Under the pieces are notes generated by a model. It was not told the DNA's origin. It did not search any database and saw only the letters and a program-made list of their open reading frames with translations. From Acidobacteriota bacterium (GTDB taxonomy: Bacteria; Acidobacteriota; Vicinamibacteria; Vicinamibacterales; JAKQTR01): 64,000 bases of DNA. The stretch lies in the NCBI GenBank assembly GCA_026393755.1, contig JAPKZO010000022.1, positions 1-64,000 of the forward strand, written 5' to 3'. The position numbers were made by a program, and so were the translations under genes. Position 1 is the first letter of the stretch. Each line of letters starts with the position of its first letter. This document shows, one piece after another, positions 37,897 to 46,790 of this stretch.

Positions 37897-39344
37897 CACG
37901 ACGACACCGCAACCACAACCTGCGAAAACGCTGTGACTGCCCGCGCCGCCTGTGGCCCAAGTGCGCGCATTCGTGGTGGTTCAACTACCAGCCGAAAGGC
38001 GGAACGTCGTTCCGGATCTCGCTCGACAAGCACGCGGCCAAGCATCTCGACCGCAAAGCCGATGCTGAGAGTCTCGCCGCCACCATCCGCACGGAGATTG
38101 ACGCCGGCACCTATGGTCAGGTGGCGCCCATCTCGGAAATGACGTTGCGTGAACTGGCCGACGTCTATCTCGATCGCAGCGTGGCGGTCGACCATCCAGC
38201 GTCCGTCGCCGAGTGCCGCTCGCGCCTGAATGTCATCTGTGGCACGGTGCTGCCACGGCCAACCGGCGGCGCCGCGCCGTTCGGTGACTGGCGACTGGTC
38301 GACGTCACGACCGACACGATCGAACGCCATCGTGAGGCCCGCCGCGCCGCCGGGACCGGCCTTGCGGGCACCAACCGCAGCTTGGCGCGCCTCAGAGCGA
38401 TGTACAACTGGGCGGTCCGCACGGGGTACGTCGAGCACACGCCGTTCAAGAGGCAGGGGGAGGCGGTTGTGAGGCTCCAGCGTGAAGCGCCCCGCAGCCG
38501 ACGTCTGGACGGCGATCGGGACGAAGAGGCCCGACTACTCGCCGCATGCGCGCCGCACCTGCGTGCGCTGGTAGAGGCAGCCTTGGCCACAGGCTGTCGC
38601 GTTGGTGAACTGCTGTCGCTCACATGGCAGCAGGTCGTTGGCTTGACGATCGACGTGACGAAGACGCCGCCGGTCATGACCTGGGCGCCGCGTTCGGAAA
38701 TCGTGATGCTGGCCTCGAAAACGAAGACGCAGCGGGATCGTCGCATTCCGATCAGCACGCGCCTCAAAGCGATCGTGGAGATGCGCGCACTCGATCCGAA
38801 CGGCCAGCCGTTCGCGTCCGACCTGTTCGTGTTTGGCAACGCCGTTGGTGAGCAGGTCGGATCGATCAAGCGCGCCTGGATGACGGCCCTCCTCAAGGCG
38901 AACGGCGTCGACGCCGAGTACAACGACAAAGCCAACCTCTCGCCCAAGTCCCGGGCGGCATTCGCGGAGATCAATCTGCACTTCCACGATTTGCGACGGG
39001 AAGCGGGCAGCCGGTGGCTCGAAGGTGGCGTGCCCCTGCACACCGTTCGTGATTGGTTGGGACATACCAGCATCGCGCAGACGTCCACCTACCTGAGCGG
39101 GACGCAGCAGACGCAGCACGGCGCCATGACCGCCTTCGAGGCACGCTTGGCGGACTTGGAGGCGGCAGCCAAAGCCAAAGCGGCAGCCGCGGCAGCCAAG
39201 GCCGCGACGAAGCCGGAAGAACCGTTTGTGCAACAGTGTGCAACAGAAGTCAAAAAACAGCATCGAAAGGCCGTGTCGGCCGGTGGGCGGCAACACAGAA
39301 CACTCAATAAAAACGCGGGCGAGCGTCAAACCACTATCATGTAA
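37893..39344 (+). CDS. int: tyrosine recombinase (integrase) of element 1
   Basis: A 483-residue integrase. A cysteine-containing N-terminus (C14, C16, C24) precedes the arm- and core-binding domain. The catalytic set is complete: R236 in ATGCRVGELLSLTW, H365 and R368 in HDLRRE, H391 in LGHTS and nucleophile Y400 in TSTYLS. The gene ends 6 bp before the right att core, and the 3' coding end contains a TTGTGCAAC repeat pair. It would recombine the 45-bp tRNA-Arg core. Confidence 0.95.
   Translation: MTRRHRNHNLRKRCDCPRRLWPKCAHSWWFNYQPKGGTSFRISLDKHAAKHLDRKADAESLAATIRTEIDAGTYGQVAPISEMTLRELADVYLDRSVAVDHPASVAECRSRLNVICGTVLPRPTGGAAPFGDWRLVDVTTDTIERHREARRAAGTGLAGTNRSLARLRAMYNWAVRTGYVEHTPFKRQGEAVVRLQREAPRSRRLDGDRDEEARLLAACAPHLRALVEAALATGCRVGELLSLTWQQVVGLTIDVTKTPPVMTWAPRSEIVMLASKTKTQRDRRIPISTRLKAIVEMRALDPNGQPFASDLFVFGNAVGEQVGSIKRAWMTALLKANGVDAEYNDKANLSPKSRAAFAEINLHFHDLRREAGSRWLEGGVPLHTVRDWLGHTSIAQTSTYLSGTQQTQHGAMTAFEARLADLEAAAKAKAAAAAAKAATKPEEPFVQQCATEVKKQHRKAVSAGGRQHRTLNKNAGERQTTIM
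39226..39244 (+). repeat. right arm-type site pair of element 1
   Basis: TTGTGCAAC (39226-39234) and GTGTGCAAC (39236-39244), 10 bp apart, inside the 3' end of the integrase gene and about 110 bp from the att core. They match the left-end pair. Confidence 0.6.
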
Positions 39345-39350
39345 CGGTGC

Positions 39351-39395
39351 TTCCTAAACCGTAGGCCGCCCGTTCGAGTCGGGCCAGGGGCACCA
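39351..39395 (+). repeat. att core copy 2 (junction of elements 1 and 2)
   Basis: Exact 45-bp copy of the tRNA-Arg 3' part. The 5' part of the tRNA is missing here, so this is not a gene. It is attR of element 1 and attL of element 2. Confidence 0.95.
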
Positions 39396-39410
39396 TATTT
39401 CGCTAGGCAG

Positions 39411-39429
39411 CTTGCAACCAACTTGCAAC
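39411..39429 (+). repeat. left arm-type site pair of element 2
   Basis: CTTGCAAC at 39411-39418 and 39422-39429, 11 bp apart, 15 bp inside the att core. The same octamer pair recurs at 48465-48482. Confidence 0.6.
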
Positions 39430-39619
39430 GATTCCCAGGGAGGCCACCTTCACCGGTGGCCTTTCGCCGTTGTGGGGCGACCCTTACGGGACGGCCCGGT
39501 GGCCGACGCGGGCACCGATCGCCGCTCGTGGGGCAACGTGGTCGGCGGTTTTGTGGTCCGGGGCTGGGCCGGAAGATTCCTGCTGGGCACCCGGCATCGG
39601 TGGGGATCCCGAAGAGTAG

Positions 39620-39952
39620 CTACAAGGCGAGCGCGACAGGATGCCCCATCTCCTTCAAGGCGTGGGTCGCCGCCTCCATGACCTGTTGTCCATGCTCGCG
39701 GTTCACAAACGAATTAAAGGTGGAATAGTGCGATAGGTGGGCGCCACCGGCCACGCGCAGATGATGGAAAAACCGTTCCTCGAATTCCCACAGATCGTGC
39801 TCGGGTAATTCCACGTTCATCGCGGTCAGTAACTTGCGGACTGCCTCTTCCTTGCGAGCATGGTAGAACCCAACCATCTGAACATGCTGTTGCCAATCGC
39901 GTACGGCCCGTGCCGCCTTGAGCGCGAGTTCGGCGTGCGGGTCTTTCTTCAT
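39620..39952 (-). CDS. hypothetical protein of element 2
   Basis: A 110-residue helical protein with several histidines (HDLWEFEERFFHHLRVAGGAHLSHYSTF). No family is recognised. TATACT (complement of 39959-39964) lies 6 nt before the ATG at 39952, which fits a leaderless promoter. The open frame continues upstream but loses protein-like character there. Confidence 0.55.
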   Translation of the reverse strand: MKKDPHAELALKAARAVRDWQQHVQMVGFYHARKEEAVRKLLTAMNVELPEHDLWEFEERFFHHLRVAGGAHLSHYSTFNSFVNREHGQQVMEAATHALKEMGHPVALAL

Positions 39953-40209
39953 CCTCGCAGTATACGCGGAGATCGAAGAGTGGGCCGTCCCCAGGTCGGC
40001 TGGCAAACACGCTATTCGCGTGCGCGGGGCACCGGTTGGGGTTGAAGGCTGGCTGGCGTCGGGAGTCGTTGCCGTGGGCTTCCGACCGGCTCCGCGCTTT
40101 TCACTCGGGCGTAAATACAGCACCAGCTTCGGCGCTTCATTCAAGCCCGCGAGATCTGCGTGGTGCATGGGTTACAATCTGGCGCGATGACAAGCTCCGC
40201 ATCCGAGGA

Positions 40210-40443
40210 ATGGCGCAGCCGCGTGGGCGAACCCGGCTGGCCCCACGGCGGCAGACACCCAAACCAGAACGGCTCTGGTCGCTGTGGCAGGCTGGCAATC
40301 TGATGGAGGCCACCATCAACGCGCACCCGAGCGGCTCCGAGGTGCGCGTGTACATGAGCGGCGACTACCTTTACTCGTTTCTACGACCGACGCGAGAACT
40401 GGCGGAGCAGGATGCCGGCGGACTGGTCCCCGATGGTTGTTGA
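40210..40443 (+). CDS. small hypothetical protein
   Basis: A 77-residue protein. Its core LWSLWQAGNLMEATINAHPSG, then VYMSGDYLYSFLRPTRELAEQDA, resembles short proteins common in Acidobacteria that follow an LWxLxKDGxxxEAxLxxH pattern. The start is uncertain: ATG at 40210 has GAGGA directly before it. Function unknown. Confidence 0.45.
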   Translation: MAQPRGRTRLAPRRQTPKPERLWSLWQAGNLMEATINAHPSGSEVRVYMSGDYLYSFLRPTRELAEQDAGGLVPDGC

Positions 40444-40772
40444 CCTGGGGCCGCGAGCCGTGAATGAACCGTATGTCGCGGGCGCCAGTCGCGTTGGTCG
40501 TGTGACGTAGCCTGACTTCAGTCCCAGCCGAGACCGAATGGGCATAGGGCTGTGTCTAGAGTTGTTAGGTGTGAAGGTCTCAACAAGGAGTCGCAGATGG
40601 TGGTTTTGTCAACGAATTCTGGCCCCCCAGTGATGCCGAATGTTGGCCCCCCTCAGTGACGGGTTTGGGTACGCCCGTCGGATAACGGTTCAACGACAGC
40701 TGCCGGTTCACGCTGAGCCGCGGAGCAGGCCCCCCACCCAATGGTGGGGCCTGCGGAAGCGGCGGGTGGTAG
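40444..40772. other. non-coding stretch with the IS21 end
   Basis: About 330 bp without a supported gene. From 40607 it contains the terminal region of an IS21-type element: TGTCAACGAATTC, then repeated blocks with GGCCCCCC (around 40621 and 40644). Confidence 0.5.
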
Positions 40773-41546
40773 TCAGGTTTTCTTCTTGCGTTTCTCCACG
40801 GTGCGTCGAAAACGATACGACTCGGTGCCGGTCTCGATGATGTGCGCGCGGTCGGTGATCCGATCCAACAACGCCTTGCAGAGGCGGGCGTTGGGAATTA
40901 CCTGGGTCCATTCCGAGCACGGCAAATTGGTCGTCAGGATCACGGCCGCTTGCTCGCTCCGGTCGGCGATGATCTGGAATAGCAATTCGGCGCCGAGCTC
41001 GGCGAGCGGGACGTACCCGACCTCGTCAATCGCGATCAGCTCATAGCGTGCCCACCGCGCCTGCACCCGACCGAGTTGCATCGTGTGCTTGGCTTCCACC
41101 AACTCGTTGACCAACGCGGCGGCCGTCGTGAAACGCACGCGCCGACGCTGGCGACAGGCGGCGACACACAGGCCCGTCAGCAAATGGGTCTTGCCGGTGC
41201 CGCACTCGCCAATGAGGACGATCGGCTCGGCGCGGGCCAGATACCCACCCTCCGCCAACTCCCGCACGCGGCGGGCAGGAATGTGCGGCGTCTGCCCGAA
41301 GTCAAATTCGTCGAGCGTCTTGAGGCGCGGGAGTCGTGCCTCCTTCAGTCGTCGTTCAATGGCGTGGCGCTCACGCTCTTCGACCTCGGTGGCGAGGAGA
41401 GCCTCGAGGTACCCGATCGGGCTTTGCCGCTCGCGCACCGCCTGCTCGGCGAGCGGGACAAATTGGCTGGCGACGGCCGGGAGGTGCAAGGCTTTGCAGT
41501 GCTGCGTCACGGTCGCGTGCTGCAGCGTGATCGTCGTGGCGCTCAC
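40607..41546 (-). mobile_element. truncated IS21-family element
   Basis: One end (TGTCAACG, then GGCCCCCC repeats) and a complete istB-like gene remain. The istA transposase gene that should lie at higher coordinates is missing; the sequence changes to an unrelated broken gene at about 41550. Confidence 0.75.
40773..41546 (-). CDS. istB: IstB-like ATP-binding transposition helper (IS21 family)
   Basis: A 257-residue AAA+ protein of normal IstB length. Walker A is [10 protein letters not shown], Walker B is [12 protein letters not shown], and sensor-like ILTTNLP follows. IstB helps the IstA transposase select targets. Without istA the element cannot move alone. The start is GTG. Confidence 0.9.
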   Translation of the reverse strand: MSATTITLQHATVTQHCKALHLPAVASQFVPLAEQAVRERQSPIGYLEALLATEVEERERHAIERRLKEARLPRLKTLDEFDFGQTPHIPARRVRELAEGGYLARAEPIVLIGECGTGKTHLLTGLCVAACRQRRRVRFTTAAALVNELVEAKHTMQLGRVQARWARYELIAIDEVGYVPLAELGAELLFQIIADRSEQAAVILTTNLPCSEWTQVIPNARLCKALLDRITDRAHIIETGTESYRFRRTVEKRKKKT

Positions 41547-41552
41547 CGCGAT

Positions 41553-41831
41553 TTCTTAGATAGCCCTGAGATTGTTTACGACTTGGCCCACTCCGTCGGC
41601 GGTGCGTGGGCACCCCAGATTCTTGAATTGTACCGAAGTCGCACAAGTCGATGTGTGGTCTGGTTTGTCAGTCGCAATCCACGGCCGGACGCCCCGAAGT
41701 ATGCTCTGGCATACGTTCATCACGTAGTTCGCGACGAATACGACCCGAGTTGTTGGAACACGTGCTTCGATGGACGCGGGAGTCGGGTTCCAGCTGAGGA
41801 CATTCTTAAGGTCGAGTGGTGTGATGGCTAA
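41553..41831 (+). pseudogene. 3' remnant of an unknown gene
   Basis: About 90 codons that read like the C-terminal end of a real protein (VGGAWAPQILELYRSRTSRC, then WFVSRNPRPDAPKYALAYVHH and DILKVEWCDG). The 5' part is replaced by the IS21 remnant, and no start is present. Family not recognised. Confidence 0.4.
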
Positions 41832-42010
41832 CAAGTGCTCGCAGCGGCGACCCTGAGCCGCCGCACCGTCTTGGGTCAGACACTAGCAGCCCCCCACCAA
41901 CGCCGCGAGAACGCCAACGAGCTCATACATTCGCATAATGATGAGGGATGGGAGCACTTGACCCATCGGACTTGACAGTGCCGCAAGGAGGGCTGCAGAA
42001 TTCGGCCCAC

Positions 42011-42442
42011 ATGCCTATCAAGCACTCGACATACCGAAAGGCCGCATCGCTGCTGCTGGCTGGTTTCGTCGCGATGACGCTGGGCTGCGAACAGACAGCC
42101 GTCGTCAAGGATGTCGAAGGCTACCGAGTGGTCAGCCACGACACGAAGACCGGGGAATGGGTCATCCTTCGGAACGGTACCTTCGACGGCAAGTATCTGG
42201 TCAAGCGCATCACAGCAGTTTGCAATTACTACCAATGGGGAAACGGGAAACGCGTCGAAGGGCAGGATGCGTGCAACCTGCGCGTCGGCGAGATGCTGGT
42301 GCCAACTGTCGCGCCGGACCGGGGGAAAGAGTCCTTGGTAATCTCTGAACTGTCGTCTGAATGGCTGACCATAATCAGGGGACAGGGGCCGGAGATGGTC
42401 ATCCAAACGCTGAAGATTGTGAAGTACGAAGTTCTTCCCTAG
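42011..42442 (+). CDS. putative lipoprotein
   Basis: A 143-residue protein with a lipoprotein signal: basic start, hydrophobic ASLLLAGFVAMT and lipobox LGC, giving a mature N-terminal cysteine near residue 27. The rest is a small beta-rich domain with two more cysteines (AVCNYY, DACNLRVG). It appears lower in GC than the chromosomal genes. Its TAG stop coincides with the CTAG at the end of the adjoining IS1634-type element. Function unknown. Confidence 0.65.
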   Translation: MPIKHSTYRKAASLLLAGFVAMTLGCEQTAVVKDVEGYRVVSHDTKTGEWVILRNGTFDGKYLVKRITAVCNYYQWGNGKRVEGQDACNLRVGEMLVPTVAPDRGKESLVISELSSEWLTIIRGQGPEMVIQTLKIVKYEVLP

Positions 42443-42514
42443 CGGGAGTTTACTGCGAGCGAAGCAGCGAGACCGGTAACTCCTTCTCAGCGGCCCAGTT
42501 GGCGGGACGGCGGT

Positions 42515-42537
42515 GTCTTACCCTCGCGGGGTAAGAC
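42515..42537 (-). terminator. hairpin over the transposase stop codon
   Basis: Perfect 9-bp stem GTCTTACCC / GGGTAAGAC with a 5-nt loop; the stop codon (complement of 42518-42520) lies in the stem. It may end transcription or shield the transposase from outside reading. Confidence 0.5.
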
Positions 42538-44233
42538 TCACCCGGTCGAGGCCGAGCGTGGTGGCCAGCAATTGTTGGGGCAGCGTCTGCTTGGTCAGGA
42601 CGCTCGCCGTACGGCGCGGTCCCTTCTCGCCTTGCGGCGGATACAAGAGCACGACTTGCTGGATCGCGCGGAGTTCCTCGAGGAGTTGATCGACCGAGAG
42701 CCCCGGCCAGGCCGCCTGCGCCTCGCGCTGGAGGTATTTGAGGAGCGAGATCCCGAGCATGCAGTAGAAGGCATGCACGCGGATCTTGCTGTCGGTCCAA
42801 TGATGCATTGGGCCCCACCCGAGCCAGTCGCCGTCCTTGAGGCCCCGAAAGACTTGTTCGAGTTGTTGTTGGCCGCCGTAGGCCGCGACCACCTGCTCGG
42901 CCGACCAGTCGCGTCGGTTGGTAATCAAGACGGTGCGCCCGAGCCGTTCCGCCAGGATCTGCTGGAGGCCCCGGTGATCGACATCAAACTGGAGCCGGCC
43001 GTGGCCCGCCTCGACCCGCCACTCCCAACGGACGATCTCCGGGAGGAAGGCGGGAGAGAGCCAGCGGTCGATGCGCCCGCGGACCTGGGCCTCCGTGAGG
43101 CGGCAGCCCGGTTTGCGGAGGTCGCTGGCGAGCCGGCGGAGGCGTTGCAGGACGGTGGTGAGCGAGGTGGTCAGGCTGTGCAGTTGCTCGCTGGCAAAGG
43201 CCGCGGAGTACTGCAAGACGCACAACGCTTCCTCGCCATGCACGACCGCGAGCTGCCCGGCCGCGCGCACACCGGGGTGATCCGCCGAGCACGCGGGCAG
43301 ATCCTCGATGGGGCGGGTGCGCAGATCCGGCGGCGCCTGGTTCCACGGCAAGGCCGAGACCCAGCCCACGCCCGCCTCGCGCAGCGCCACCGTATTGGTC
43401 AGTGCCGCGGTGCCCTTATCAAAGACCAGGGTCACGCTCTCGCGCGGGATCTTCGCCTCGTCGAGCAGGTGGGTCACGCGGGGGAGAACCGCCGGGAGTT
43501 CCGCCGCGTCCGCGACGTTGCCCGGATAGACGTGATGGCAGAGACTCAGGCCTCGCTCGCCATCCAGCAGGTAGGTCAGCCCGACTTGACGCAGATTGTG
43601 ACGGCCCTGTTTATTGTGGTCCCGTTGCGCGAGGCGCGTGCGGGTGTTGGTGCTGGCGATGTAGGTATAGAAATTGGTGGTGTCGTAGGCCAGCACGCGC
43701 TGACTCACCAGGTGCTTCGCCTGCCACGTGGTGAGCAGGCGCTGCTGCGCCTCCTGCAGGTCGTCGGGCGTGTCGGCGTCGGCCTCGGCGACCGCGATCT
43801 GATCGAAGGCATCCCAGACCGCCTGCGACGTGAATCGCGCCGCGGGTAAATGCCACAGGGTCGGCAGGATGGTGCGGTCGTACCAGGCCGCGATATCGGT
43901 CTTGGGCCCGGGCTGGCAGACACGATGGATCGCCGCGAGGAGCAGGTAGTGCGCGATCGACGGTCCCGACCGCGGCGTCGGCCACAGCGCGGTCAGGACG
44001 TCGAAGACGCCCGAGTCGGTCGCCGCGCGCCACAACGCGCCGGGCACGCCGACGTCGCGCACGGTGGCGGCCACGGGCACCGGGGCGGTGCGATCTTTGA
44101 CGAGGGCCGCCAATTTCTCCGCGCTGCCCAGATAGGTCTGGTGGACGATGCGCGGCTGGCCGTCGACGCGGGCGCTGTCGACGACATAGTAGTAGAGCTT
44201 GTGGCCTTTCTTCTTCGTGATGAGGGACGCCAT
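42518..44233 (-). CDS. IS1634-family (IS4 group) transposase
   Basis: A 571-residue DDE transposase. The acids appear in LAYDTTNFYT (first D), LVFDKGTAALTN (second D) and a late LEQVFRGLKD (E) with the Y/R-type context of the IS4 group. ATG at 44233 starts the conserved MASLITKKKGHKLYYYV. It appears intact, so the element may be able to move. Confidence 0.92.
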   Translation of the reverse strand: MASLITKKKGHKLYYYVVDSARVDGQPRIVHQTYLGSAEKLAALVKDRTAPVPVAATVRDVGVPGALWRAATDSGVFDVLTALWPTPRSGPSIAHYLLLAAIHRVCQPGPKTDIAAWYDRTILPTLWHLPAARFTSQAVWDAFDQIAVAEADADTPDDLQEAQQRLLTTWQAKHLVSQRVLAYDTTNFYTYIASTNTRTRLAQRDHNKQGRHNLRQVGLTYLLDGERGLSLCHHVYPGNVADAAELPAVLPRVTHLLDEAKIPRESVTLVFDKGTAALTNTVALREAGVGWVSALPWNQAPPDLRTRPIEDLPACSADHPGVRAAGQLAVVHGEEALCVLQYSAAFASEQLHSLTTSLTTVLQRLRRLASDLRKPGCRLTEAQVRGRIDRWLSPAFLPEIVRWEWRVEAGHGRLQFDVDHRGLQQILAERLGRTVLITNRRDWSAEQVVAAYGGQQQLEQVFRGLKDGDWLGWGPMHHWTDSKIRVHAFYCMLGISLLKYLQREAQAAWPGLSVDQLLEELRAIQQVVLLYPPQGEKGPRRTASVLTKQTLPQQLLATTLGLDRVSLTPRG

Positions 44234-44665
44234 ATAGGGTAATACAATACCACGGTTGGCGCCGATGTCAAGCGCCATCCCCTACCCGCTTGGCACCGTC
44301 ACGCCTCGTGAATGGCCGTTATAGGGTAATACGTGTCGGGTGAGACATCAGGTCGTGAATATCGCGGCGCAGCGAGCTTTCTGGGGTGGTTGCCAGTAAA
44401 CTACCGCTAGTCGGAAGGCGGTGAGGGTTTTGCGTGCCATCTCACCCTGCATTGTACTAATAGCGTTATACACTGTCCGCCTCGACTACGGTCACCTTCG
44501 TCCGTGCGCCATCGACGGCGACATTGCCTGACTCGCGGCGACTAACGTCTGCCCCGGCGGTGCCTTTCCAGCGTGCCGGTGCAGAATCTGGCGCAAATCG
44601 TCTCTCGCAACCCGGAACGTGGCTTGCGTGTCGCGAAGCAGGACTCTCGTTATCGGAGGACGTCA

Positions 44666-45253
44666 ATGAAGAAGAGCATCTGGCTGGTTCTGTTCATCAT
44701 CCTCATGGCTGGCCCCGCTTCAGCGACGCCGGTTCAGTGGGCCGGCAATGGTCATTACTACAACGACTTCTGGCAGACCAACCCGGGTGGCTGGGATGCT
44801 GCCGTTGCGGCTGCTGCGGCCAGCACCTCACCAACTGGTGACCACGGCTACCTAGTCAGCATAACCAGCAGAGCAGAGCTCGATTTCCTCGTTTCTCAAT
44901 TCGGCTCGGTCACGAACTACATGATTGGATTGACCGACCGGGTCACCGAGCGTACGTGGCTTTGGCAGTCGGGCGAACCGTTCGCTTTCAGCTACTGGGC
45001 CAGCGGGGAGCCAAACGACTACCACGGCCCCAACGGCGAGAGTCAGAACGGTGAAGACTACGCCGTGATGAACTGGCAGCATGCCAGTCAGACGGAGTTG
45101 CAGCCTGCGGGCGCGTGGAATGACCTCGCGCAGTTCGGTGGTCCCTACATCGTTGAGTACGGTCAGCCCGTCCCGGAGCCGGCCTCGCTGCTCCTGCTCG
45201 GCACAGGCCTCGTCGGACTCGTTGGCGCTGCTCGTCGTCGGATGCGGAAGTAG
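44666..45253 (+). CDS. PEP-CTERM protein with C-type-lectin-like domain
   Basis: A 195-residue exported protein. It has a signal peptide (IWLVLFIILMAGPASA), a C-type-lectin-like domain (WLWQSGEPFAFSYWASGEPND, then the final YIVEYG) and a C-terminal PEP-CTERM sorting tail: VPEPASLLLLGTGLVGL followed by ARRRMRK. Exosortase would cleave the tail and place the protein at the surface. GGAGG 6 nt upstream supports the ATG. No exosortase gene is present in the window. Confidence 0.88.
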   Translation: MKKSIWLVLFIILMAGPASATPVQWAGNGHYYNDFWQTNPGGWDAAVAAAAASTSPTGDHGYLVSITSRAELDFLVSQFGSVTNYMIGLTDRVTERTWLWQSGEPFAFSYWASGEPNDYHGPNGESQNGEDYAVMNWQHASQTELQPAGAWNDLAQFGGPYIVEYGQPVPEPASLLLLGTGLVGLVGAARRRMRK

Positions 45254-45284
45254 TCGACCGACATTTTGTCCGTGCGGACTTCGT

Positions 45285-45326
45285 GCGCCCGGTCACCCGG
45301 ATGTGGTGGTCGGGCGCTTCCTGTTT
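45285..45326 (+). terminator. terminator after the lectin-like PEP-CTERM gene
   Basis: A 7-bp stem GCGCCCG (45285-45291) / CGGGCGC (45311-45317) followed by TTCCTGTTT, 30 bp past the stop. Confidence 0.5.
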
Positions 45327-45361
45327 CCGCTCGAGCATTCTCCACGAATAGAAACCGATCC

Positions 45362-46504
45362 AGTGTCCCGTCCCATGTAATTATTGACATACACGCAGCC
45401 CTGTGGTTACATGGGGCATGCTCGCGCTGGCACCGACATCGTCTCTGAATGATGCCACGAAGCACCACCTGGAATCCCTGGTGCGATCCGGCACCACCCC
45501 GCAACGGGTGGCGCAGCGGTGCCGCGTGATCCTGCTGGCGGACGCGGGCGTCTCGAATCGAGCCATTGCCCAGCAATTGACGCTGTCGCGACCGACCGTG
45601 ATCGCCACGCGCCAGGCGTTCCTGATGCGCGGAGTCGCGGCCCTCACGGGCAAGCAGAAACGGACCCGGCGTCGGCCCACGCTGACCAGCGACTTGGAGC
45701 AGGCGATTCTGGATACGACCCTGAAGACCCGGCCGCCCGATGGCACGCACTGGAGCGTGCGACTCCTCGCGAAACAGTTGGCGGTGTCACGCATGATGGT
45801 GCACCGCGTCTGGCAGCGGTTTGATATTCAGCCGCATCGGGTCGAGAAGTTCAAACTGTCGACGGATCCGCGGTTCGAAGACAGAGTCCGCGACGTGGTC
45901 GGCCTGTATCTGAATCCCCCGGACCGGGCGCTGGTCTTGTGCGTGGACGAAAAGAGCCAGATTCAGGCGCTGAATCGGACGGCCCCCATCCTGCCGCTCC
46001 GACCCGGGTTGCCCGAACGCCAAACGCATGACTACCAGCGGCATGGGACCACGACCTTGTTTGCGGCCTTCAATATCTTGAACGGCAAAGTGATTGGCAG
46101 TTGTCTGCCACGCCATCGTGGAAAAGAGTTCGTGAAGTTTCTCACCCAGGTCGAGCGTGAAGTGCCCTCCGACCTGGAGATCCATTTCATCCTGGACAAC
46201 TACTCCACGCACAAGAGCGAACTGGTTCAGCGGTGGCTCAAGCCCAAGAAACGCCAGCGCTTTCACTTTCATTTCACGCCGACCAGCAGTTCCTGGCTCA
46301 ACCAGGTCGAACGGTTCTTCGCCTTGATCACCGACCGCATGATCCGCCGAGGAACCTTCCTCAGCGTGCAAGAACTGGAGCGCGCCATCTACGACTGGCT
46401 GCTCCGCTGGAATCACACCCCGACGCCCTTCGTGTGGAAAGTGACGGCCGACGTCATTCTGGACAAGGTGCGCCGGTGTAAAGAATTAGCTGGGACGGCA
46501 CACT
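45362..46504 (+). mobile_element. IS630-family insertion sequence
   Basis: About 1.14 kb with inverted ends AGTGTCCCGTCCCA (from 45362) and the complement AGTGTGCCGTCCCA (ending 46504); similarity goes on further inward (TAATTATTGAC against TAATTCTTTAC). A TA is present at the right boundary but the left boundary reads CA, so the target duplication is not intact. Confidence 0.8.
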
Positions 46505-46506
46505 AG
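45418..46506 (+). CDS. IS630-family transposase
   Basis: A 362-residue transposase in a single frame. An N-terminal HTH (GVSNRAIAQQLTLSRPTVIATR) is followed by the DDE domain: LCVDEKSQIQAL, HFILDNYSTHKS and SSWLNQVERFFALIT. The TAG stop begins at the outer inverted-repeat end, so its last two bases come from the flanking target DNA. ATG at 45418 or GTG at 45403 could serve as start. Confidence 0.92.
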   Translation: MLALAPTSSLNDATKHHLESLVRSGTTPQRVAQRCRVILLADAGVSNRAIAQQLTLSRPTVIATRQAFLMRGVAALTGKQKRTRRRPTLTSDLEQAILDTTLKTRPPDGTHWSVRLLAKQLAVSRMMVHRVWQRFDIQPHRVEKFKLSTDPRFEDRVRDVVGLYLNPPDRALVLCVDEKSQIQALNRTAPILPLRPGLPERQTHDYQRHGTTTLFAAFNILNGKVIGSCLPRHRGKEFVKFLTQVEREVPSDLEIHFILDNYSTHKSELVQRWLKPKKRQRFHFHFTPTSSSWLNQVERFFALITDRMIRRGTFLSVQELERAIYDWLLRWNHTPTPFVWKVTADVILDKVRRCKELAGTAH

Positions 46507-46769
46507 GTTGTGTCTACCACCCCGCCGATGCGTCGGCGGCAGGGTCCCGCGGGCCGGACACGAGCCGGCGAGCCTTAGCCATCAGATGTGCAAGGGAAGT
46601 CAACCGAAGGCACACTCGCGGCGCCGTCTTGCTTTCAGACTTGGGCACGCGTTGGCTCAGAGCCTTGGCCGGATTGCGTGTCACGGCCACTTGGGTAGGT
46701 GGCACCTGGCTGACAGCGAAAAAGGAAAGCGCCAGACCACCACTCCCGGGTGATCAGGCGCTCACCGTT

Positions 46770-46789
46770 CCCGCGCTAGTGCGCGAGGG
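46770..46789 (-). terminator. hairpin after the second PEP-CTERM gene
   Basis: CCCGCGC-TAGT-GCGCGAGGG (one unpaired base) lies directly behind the stop of the leftward PEP-CTERM gene; a T-run is weak. Confidence 0.35.
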
Positions 46790-46790
46790 A

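Larger units (their letters stand above)
42439..44410 (-). mobile_element. IS1634-type insertion sequence
   Basis: About 1.97 kb with near-perfect inverted ends: CTAGCGGGAGTTTACTG (42439-42455) and the complement of CTAGCGGTAGTTTACTG (44394-44410), 16 of 17 equal. The outer CTAG may be part of the repeat or a 4-bp target duplication. It holds a single transposase gene. Confidence 0.75.

Noticed and set aside
39351-39395. Second and third tRNA-Arg genes
   Set aside because: Only the 3' 45 bp is present at 39351 and 48589; acceptor 5' strand and D arm are missing, so these are att copies.
41553-41831. Remnant as C-terminal part of a larger intact protein starting at 41076
   Set aside because: The upstream part of that open frame is the antisense of istB, so the joined frame is artificial.
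42572-43849. A 425-codon plus-strand open frame opposite the IS1634 transposase
   Set aside because: It mirrors the transposase frame and has no protein-like motifs.
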